DNA of 64,000 bases, from positions 79,693,877 to 79,757,876 of the forward strand of contig CM040426.1 in assembly GCA_022702705.1 (NCBI GenBank), in the 5' to 3' direction. Every line of letters starts with the position of its first letter. The first letter of the stretch is position 1. A program made the translations under genes and the position numbers. Positions 57,282 through 64,000 of the stretch are shown piece by piece. The notes under the pieces were generated by a model that worked only from the letters and a program-made list of their open reading frames with translations, ran no database searches and had not been told where the DNA came from. The DNA comes from Papilionanthe hookeriana x Papilionanthe teres. Lineage: Eukaryota > Streptophyta > Magnoliopsida > Asparagales > Orchidaceae.

Positions 57282-58614
57282 ATATGCGAAACAAAGGATC
57301 TGCAGGACTTGTACCTTATGATCCCGAGTTTGAAAAATATAAAAAATTAAAAATACGTAAAGGACTCGAAAAACTAGAAATGGAAATGGAAAACTTTCAA
57401 GATAATAACTTAGAAAATCATCATAAATCATTGAGGGATTACATAAATCCTACGACAGATGAAATTCACTCAAGTATACAAAACCCTGTCGTAGAAGCTG
57501 ACTCATTTGAAATAAATCCTGAGATTATCCAACTGGTGCAGAACAATCAGTTTGGGGGAACTCCATTAGAAGATCCCTATTTACACTTATCAAATTTTCT
57601 AGAACTTTGTGCTACATTTCGTTATAACGGTATGTCAGACGATGCTGTTAGGCTAAGGCTTTTTCCTTTCTCACTAAGGGATAAGGCTAAAATGTGGTTA
57701 TATTCTTTAGCACCTGGTTCTATTAAAAATTGGGAGGAGTTAACTCAAAAATTCCTAGCTAAGTATTTTCCACCTTCAAGGACTACTAAACTTAGAAACG
57801 ATATTATCTCATTTTGTAAGTATGAAGGAGAATCAATATACGAAGCCTGGGAAATATTTAAGGAACTCCTAAGAAAGTGTCCACATCATGCTCTGCCCAA
57901 TTGGTTAATCATTCAAACATTTTATAATGGGTTAGTAGGATCCCTTAGGTCTATAATTGATGCTGCTGTTGGTGGATCATTAATGTCAAAATCATTTGAT
58001 GAAGCGTATGCATGAATTGAAGAAATGGCTACAAATGAATTTCAATGGCCCTCTACAAGGGTAAATCATAAAAATGTAGCTAGTGTTCATGATACGGATA
58101 CGATTTCAATTCTTGCATCTCGTATTCTGTCGCAATATCAAGGAAGTTGGACCATTTTGGAATGAACCAACCTCAATTTACTCCGGTAAGTGAGGAAAGT
58201 TCATTAGGGCCTATAATTGATTCTAAATTATCATTTGAGACTTTAAATACCATAAATAACCCGTACTCTAACTTTTACAACCCAGATTGGGAGAACCATC
58301 CTAAATTTAACTGGAATCATACTACTGATGGTGGAAACCTAAAATGGGAAAATAATCATGCAAATCATAATGGAAGTTGGAATAATCAGAGGAACACAAA
58401 CTATAGACCTTCATATCCACCGAACTCTAACAATGATCAACAATTTGAGGATAAGAAAATGTCTATGGAAGAAGTGGTATTGCAAATGGAAAACCAGTTG
58501 CAAAGTCAAAATGCTACGATTAGAAACATAGAGAATCAACTGGGACAAATTGCTAATTCACTTAGCAATAGACACCAAGGAACACTTCCTAGCAAAAATG
58601 AGATCAACCCTTAA
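57282..58614 (+). pseudogene. Athila gag, lightly damaged
   Basis: The preferred start is ATG 57282 (MRNKGSAGLVPYDPEFEKYK), because the other two Athila gag starts in the window align there; upstream open codons are leader. The gag domain reads LHLSNFLELCATFRYNGMSD, then FPFSLRDKAKMWLYSLAPGS and WEELTQKFLAKYFPPSRTTK. A TGA at 58013-58015 replaces the Leu of EAYALIEEM, a frameshift lies near 58140, and TAA at 58612-58614 closes the Asn-rich tail (NFYNPDWENHPKFNWN). Otherwise open, so the loss of function is recent compared with the minus-strand element. Confidence 0.85.
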
Positions 58615-59511
58615 GAGAACACTAATGAACAAATAGAAGCTGTCCAATTAAAAATTGGAAGAGATATAGAGGATGTGGTTAGAAAAGAGAAAGATGTTGT
58701 GAGAGAAACAAAGGAAACTAAAAGACCTGAAGAACATGTTTCTAAGGATCTAGAAAAATTAATATCTCGAACTAAAATCAGTTTGGGAAAACCACCACCT
58801 CCATTTCCTCAAAGACTTAGACAGCATAAGTTGGATAAAAAATTTTCAAAGTTCATGAAAGTACTCAAGAAGTTAACGATAAATATTCCTTTCACTGAAG
58901 CTTTAGAACAAATGCCAAGTTATGCAAAGTTTATAAAGGATATATTAAACAAGAAAAGGAAATTTGGGTATTACGAGACAGTTGCACTAAGTGAGGAGTG
59001 CAGTGCCATACTTCAGAAAAATTTTCCTCAAAAACTTAAAGATCCTTGTAGCTTTACAATTCCTTGTGCAATTGGAGAAAAATTATGTGGAAAAGCTTTA
59101 TGTGATTTAGGAGTGAGCATTAATGTGATGCCTCTATCTATATTTAGAAGGTTAGGTTTAGTCGATATTTCTCCCACTATCGTAACCCTTCCGTTAGGCG
59201 ATCGATCTATCATTTATCTAAAAGGAGTTATAGAAGACGTGCTGGTTAAAGTGGATAAATTTATCTTTTCTTTGGACTTTATTGTAATAGATATAGAGGA
59301 AGATAAAGAAATTTCAATTATTTTAGGGAGACATTTCCTTGTTACTGGACAAGCAATGTTAGATGTGCAAAAAGGAAAGTTGACTATGAATATTAATTAT
59401 CAGGAAGTTACTTTTGATGTACTAAAGACTATGAAATATCCAGCTGAGAGAAAAGATGATGATTGTTTTTGTATGGATGAATTTGATTATCTAAGTAAAG
59501 ACCATTTCTAA
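58615..59511 (+). pseudogene. Athila aspartic protease
   Basis: In frame with the gag tail after one stop. A charged, Lys/Glu-rich linker is followed by KPPPPFPQRLRQHKLDKKFS, then IPFTEALEQMPSYAKFIKDI and GKALCDLGVSINVMPLSIFR. The active-site motif is CDLGVS (usual DLGAS). IILGRHFLVTGQAM follows, the flap-distal block. The domain itself is intact from 58675 to 59511, about 278 residues, and ends at TAA. Confidence 0.85.
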
Positions 59512-60401
59512 GAAAGTTTTGAGAGTAAGTTAAAAGATGAGATTGAAATAGATTTTCATGATGATTCGAAAACATTACTTAAAAAAGACTTTAAGTATGT
59601 TCAGGAGAGGTGTGAAATGATGGACGCTACTAAAAGTAGTAAACTTTTAATTCCATTTGTTGAAAAATCTCATGAGCTTAAGATGGATGTACCCCACACA
59701 ATTTTAAAGCCTACCTATTTAAGGAATTTATGTACACCACTAGTCTTTATATCTTTAGATACGACTCAATCACAAGAAAAACCTGAATTAAATGATGAAC
59801 AAGATAAAATTATTGAACTAGGACTTGGAAGAGAATTTGAGGATAAATTTCAAAAGAACTTTGAGTTAAGAAAAGATGATAAGGATATTGGAAGACCATA
59901 GGAAGAAATTCCTAAGAAATTTTAAAACCTATTTCCTCAACTAAGATAGATCCTTCATTATTTAATAATTATAAAGGGGAAGAATTGGAAGATAACTTGA
60001 ATCATAAGAGTGACATAGAAGAATTTGATCCAGAATCTGAATTATCTAGAGAGAATCTGATTCAAAATTTGGGAGATATTGAAGTATCTTATAAAGATCC
60101 ATTTCTTATAAATTTCAAAGATGATATTAATATGCAATTTCAGAAAATCAATAGAAGAATATTGGATCTAGAAAGAAATAAGAGGAACAATGATATAAAT
60201 TCATCTAAAAATGAAGAGCTGAATGAAAAATTAAAATTTGAGGATTTTATAGGAATCCCTGGATCTGGAAATGATTGGGCGATTGATCAAGGATTACTTA
60301 AATGGAATTTTGATCCAGGTGGAATCATTTGTCGGGCTAATGACGTTAAACCAAGCACTTTATGGGAGGCAACCCATAGTTATCAGTGTGCTTTGATTTA
60401 G
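59512..60401 (+). pseudogene. Acidic ORF region replacing pol
   Basis: Continues in the protease frame after TAA 59511 (SKLKDEIEIDFHDDSKTLLK), then 59617-59901 (MMDATKSSKLLIPFVEKSHE), a stop, a frame change, and 59985-60401 with ESELSRENLIQNLGDIEVSY and INRRILDLERNKRNNDINSS. The end, VKPSTLWEATHSYQ, is the translated conserved pre-3' block. It has no similarity I can see to RT, RNase H or integrase. High Asp/Glu/Lys/Asn and a possible coiled coil. It may be a family-specific ORF or a spacer that filled a deletion. Confidence 0.5.
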
Positions 60402-62245
60402 TGTGCTCGAGAGTCATGATTGTTATTGTTGTATTGTGTTTGATTTAGAGTGGATAGACTTGATCTTTATATGTCATTATAGATTGATAAGTTTGATTGT
60501 TGATTGATAGATGTTTGGATTATTAGTGCTTTGATCTGATCTTTGTGTGTCATGAGGGAGGTGATTCCTTAACTTCTTATTATGGCTACAATTGATCTCT
60601 TGTAGTAGTTGGATTAATGAGTCCACTGTGACATGGGTCTCACCCAGACTTGAGTTTTACAAGAGAAATCATGAATTTAAACATTGATACTTCCATCTTA
60701 ATTTGTTACTTCCTTTCTGCAACTTTATTTTCATTAGATAGGAGTCATGAACCTATTTGATGAATACTATGTGGATGATCTCACACTATCTTTATAACTG
60801 TTAGAGGTGCTTAATTATAAAGATTAGGTGATGCTTGAGATTGGTGTCCGAAACCAATTTATCGGGGGTAATCTTATCTTTGGGATTATAATCTATAAAA
60901 TCATTTTAAAGTACCTAATTTACTAGTGTAGTGATTCCGTTAAAAATTGAAGGTAACATAGTGAGAATGGATGAGTTAAAGGAAGAATTGACCTCATTTA
61001 TCATTTGTGTTTGTATTTGAATTGTGTGTTTGTGTTTATGTTTGTGTTACAACTTTATTTAGGTCTTGAAGAACATTTTTATAATCCCTTGCTGATACAT
61101 GCTATGCTAGTTAGACTTTGGTTTAGTTAATTTCATTTTGACATGATTAGTTTAGATTTACTTTCTACTGCATATTGTTACGTCCTAATGAATACTTGCA
61201 AATGATTTTAATAGACATTTGTGGTAGATAGAATTTCTAAATTGTTTTCTTCCTGCTTATATTTTCTATACTGAATGTTATATATGTTAAAAATTAAGTT
61301 TGGGGGTAGGATGAAAAATAAAATTTTAATGTGAAAATAAGTCCTTTTAGTGTAATTTTATTACAAGCATGTTTTAGGCTAGATTTACTTTCTCCTACAG
61401 TCATTCTATCCTAATTATGCATGATATGAATTTGATAGGATATTGTAGTAGTAAGTATATTCAACATTTACTTTTTCTTCCTGCTATATTTTACGGAATT
61501 AGTTGCAAAATATTTTAAATTTTAAGTTTGGGGGGAAGAAAAATATTAACTCTTATTTGTTCTCAATTATTATATTTTCAAAAATTATTAGCATAACTTC
61601 TGGCAATTGAAACTCGCTTGAGATAACTAAAACTTTTTATTTCAGTTGAAATTATGGAAGGATTGGATGAAAGTTTTTAGTAATAAAGGTTAATTTTATA
61701 AAGGTAAGACATTTGGTATGAAAGAATTTGATTATAGTTAACTATTTAAAGTAAAGAAAACTGTATTTTTGAAATGTTAAGAGACTTAAAGTATTGTGTT
61801 TTAAGAAGAGATTGTGACTTTATGATGAATAATAAGGCTCATACCTAATTATAAAGTAAGGATGTGTTTCAAGTTCGAACTTTAGAAAGAGGAGAGTGAA
61901 GTTCAAAATCATTACGGGCTCTCCAGGATATAGTAATCCTCATTAAAAAAAAGAGAAAAAAAAAGAAAAAAAAAGAAAAAGAAAAAGCAAAGAAAAATAT
62001 TTATGAGGAGAACCTTGAGGAGATGCCTAATAAAAAATTGGCTTCACTTGAGTCACCATAAAGGGAGAACTTGATTTCATTTCTGAATTTATATTTAAAG
62101 TATTGGCCTACATTCTGATGAAGTTTACATGAACTCCTTTTTCACATAATCTGTCAATGCACTCTTAATGTAACAAATTATGATTTATCTTGAAATAAAT
62201 AGAAGACTAGAACCATTTGACTTGATTGCTGAATATTCTTATACC
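60402..62245 (+). other. Non-coding 3' region with polypurine-like tracts
   Basis: TAAGTTTGGGGGTAGGATG at 61294-61312 and TTAAGTTTGGGGGGAAGAAA at 61522-61541 are the kind of tract that primes plus-strand synthesis in this lineage. An A-rich GAAAAA run lies at 61945-61990. No LTR start immediately follows either tract. Confidence 0.6.
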
Positions 62246-63797
62246 TGTAGCGTTAACCTGAGTTACTGATCGCTGAAAAATTTATTAAGAAATTCATACC
62301 TATTTTTGATGAAATTGCACTTTAAAGAAGGGTATTTTCTTTATTTTGTTGCAGGAATGAATAATTTAGGTGATAAAAGCAAAAATCATAAAAAGGAGCG
62401 AATTTGGAGCAAAATCATGCAATTTGTGCTGAGTCGCCGACGGCGAGATCGATCTCGCCGACGGCGAGGTTACAAGAAGAAAATTCTGAAGAATTTATAA
62501 ATGTCTCGCCGACAACGAGCCCGAGCCCGCCGACGCCGAGCTAGAGCGGTTTGAAGATCTTCAGAAGCCTCGCCGACGAGCGAGGTAGTTCGTCGCCGAC
62601 GGCGAGGTAGTTCAAATGGCACGAATACATTGAACCCGGACACTTTTGAAGGGATGCTTACGCACCTCTTGTTCCTTTGCTCACCTCTATATATGAGGCC
62701 GAAAATCAGCCTTTTGTGTGCAATCTTTTAGTCTTTTGTCTAGTTTTAGTGTGCGGTTATGTGTCTTTAGTGAGTCTTTAGTGAGTTTAGTGAGTAATTA
62801 GTGAGTCATGCTTGTATCGGAAGGAAGAGTCAAAGGAACTACGAGGAGTCCGTTTGGGGATAAATCGAGATAAGTATTTGTATTTATTGTTTTTAACTTT
62901 AAATGAAATCCATGCTTAGTTTAGTTCCTATGCATTCCGAGTAGTTTATTAGTCTTTCTCCCCGTTTATGAAATTAAGTGACTCGATGAAATTAAAATAG
63001 AGATACTTATATATATATTAATAAATTGTGATAATTTTTACTTAAAACTTAATTTACTTTCAAACCGGCCATTTGATTTGCTAAAATATGTTGATTATCA
63101 ACTATAGTAAAAATTACATCCGATATTCGGGAATTCAAAAGCCTTGGAAGGAGGGTGCAAATAAATAGGAAATAATATCATCGGGCGTAGAATTGAGCAT
63201 TTTTTGTGTGACGGACTAAAATATTCAATTCGGTCCTATTGCTTCGAGAGCCGAAGTGTAGATGTTAGCCCTCGAGCGAGGGGAACGTGGGAGCTCCGAA
63301 GTGGCAGTCGGTATCCTCCCGACCTAGCCGCAGATTCGGTAATCAAACATAGGATTAGTCAATATTCTTTACACCTGACCAAAGGGTAAAGAATAGGAAT
63401 GCTCCTATTTGTCACAATACCTTAAAATTATCTATTTAAATTCATCAATCACTTAAATTTCTAAACAAGGGGAAAGATACTTTTTCTGAATAGTTAAGAC
63501 TTATTTAGCAATTAGTTTAATTTCCTGAACTTTTCAATACGTATTAATTTTCTACTTAGTTAAGTTACCTAATTAAAATACTTAGTTTACTTTATTGCGC
63601 TCAAATTTAGAATTCCAAATTTTCGTATACTATTTTAAAAATTATTATTATTATTTTAAATTAGTTGTTATTTAATTTTCTCTTTCCTCGTGGGATCGAT
63701 AACCAGGACTCCACTAGTAGCCCCGTATTACTTGATACGATACGTATACTTGCGTAGCATCCACAACATAAACAATTACAATTCTATACATATAAAT
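62246..63797 (+). repeat. LTR of a further Athila-type element
   Basis: A possible start is TGTAGCGTTAACC (62246), by analogy with the distance to TTGCACTTTAAAGAAG. Palindromes at 62433-62606, TATA CTCTATATATGAGG near 62680, conserved block 63190-63420 (GGGGAACGTGGGAGCTCCGA), and 3' end near CATATAAATAGCGG. It is followed by a primer site and a gag start, so it acts as a 5' LTR. Its identity to the LTR at 55022 is too low for them to be the two LTRs of a young element. Confidence 0.8.
62433..62606. repeat. Six 15-bp odd palindromes in U3
   Basis: Starts at 62433, 62454 (perfect CTCGCCGACGGCGAG), 62505, 62526, 62569 and 62592. Pair spacing 21, 21 and 23 bp. Pairs one and two lie 72 bp apart. 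Confidence 0.9.
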
Positions 63798-63801
63798 AGC
63801 G

Positions 63802-63889
63802 GGGTCAAGTTTTTGGCGTCGTTGCAATTAAATTAAAAATATCATAAATATAAAATTGTGGGTCAAGTTTTTGGCGCCGTTGCCGGGAG
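63802..63889 (+). other. Doubled primer binding site, tRNA-Asp
   Basis: The first copy, GGTCAAGTTTTTGGCGTCGT, starts at 63802. The second, GGTCAAGTTTTTGGCGCCGT, starts at 63861, and its primer part TGGCGCCGTTGCCGGGAG (63872-63889) matches tRNA-Asp better. Primer starts are 58 bp apart. Confidence 0.85.
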
Positions 63890-63966
63890 AGTAAGAAAAA
63901 TTTACTCAAGTAACGACTATTTTAAAATAATCATAATAAATAAATTAATATCTATTCTGAAATTGT

Positions 63967-64000
63967 ATGCGCAAATTTGGAAACGAAAATTTAATACCTT
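63967..64000 (+). CDS. Start of Athila gag, cut by window end
   Basis: ATG 63967 opens MRKFGNENLIP, which matches the gag start of the minus-strand element (MCKFGNENLIP at 8203). The rest lies outside the window, so its state cannot be judged. Confidence 0.7.
   Translation, partial: MRKFGNENLIP

Larger units (their letters stand above)
55022..62245 (+). mobile_element. Athila-type element lacking RT, RNase H and integrase
   Basis: The plus-strand order is 5' LTR (about 55022-56965), doubled primer site, gag, protease, an acidic ORF region, the conserved AAGCACTTTATGGGAGGCAA block (60354-60373), and a long non-coding 3' part with two polypurine-like tracts. No RT, RNase H, integrase or env-position ORF lies between the protease and the 3' block, although the minus-strand relative at 1-9838 has all of them. 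The following LTR (62246-63797) is diverged and leads straight into another element. Non-autonomous. Confidence 0.82.

Overview
This window is plant nuclear DNA from a eudicot. The evidence is a seven-exon, intron-split gene for chloroplast Rubisco activase, two intron-containing potato-inhibitor-I genes, and dense plant LTR retrotransposons (Athila and Tat lineages of Ty3/gypsy, plus a copia-type non-autonomous element), MITEs and SINE-like pieces. The species cannot be named from what is visible.

Layout. 1-9.84 kb: a decayed minus-strand Athila-lineage element (5' LTR, tRNA-Asp primer site, gag, protease, RT, RNase H, integrase), followed on its 3' side by two env-position pseudogenes of the 'putative plant transposon protein' type, each with an LTR-like promoter cassette. 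10.0-13.1 kb: an LTR fragment of the Tat element and a solo LTR of a second Athila-like family. 15.2-17.8 kb: a complete non-autonomous copia-type element with identical-length LTRs and a perfect 5-bp target duplication, inserted into an unrecognised gene fragment. 20.0-22.1 kb: another LTR-flanked non-coding element. 22.2-26.2 kb: the Rubisco activase gene with a light-type promoter. 26.6-40.1 kb: two tandem copies of a 6.6-6.9 kb segment, each carrying one protease-inhibitor gene and the 3' end of a Tat retrotransposon. 37.7-48.9 kb: the minus-strand Tat element itself, with an antisense ORF region, a minisatellite and a nested hAT element. 50.1-55.0 kb: a promoter-like stretch, an array of ~310-bp tandem repeats with one inverted unit, and a MYB/SANT-like pseudogene. 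55.0-64.0 kb: a plus-strand Athila-type element that lacks RT, RNase H and integrase, then the LTR, primer site and first gag codons of a further element running off the end.

Likely functional genes: Rubisco activase (473 aa, plus a predicted 438-aa form by retention of the last intron) and two 78-aa inhibitors whose reactive sites differ (Ala-Asp versus Met-Asp). Everything else that codes is broken transposon sequence.

Most unusual signal: every Athila-type LTR here, and the promoter cassettes before the env-position ORFs, carry 15-bp odd palindromes arranged in pairs whose starts are 21 bp apart, with pairs about 70-72 bp apart, upstream of the TATA region. A second LTR family with different arm sequences keeps nearly the same geometry.
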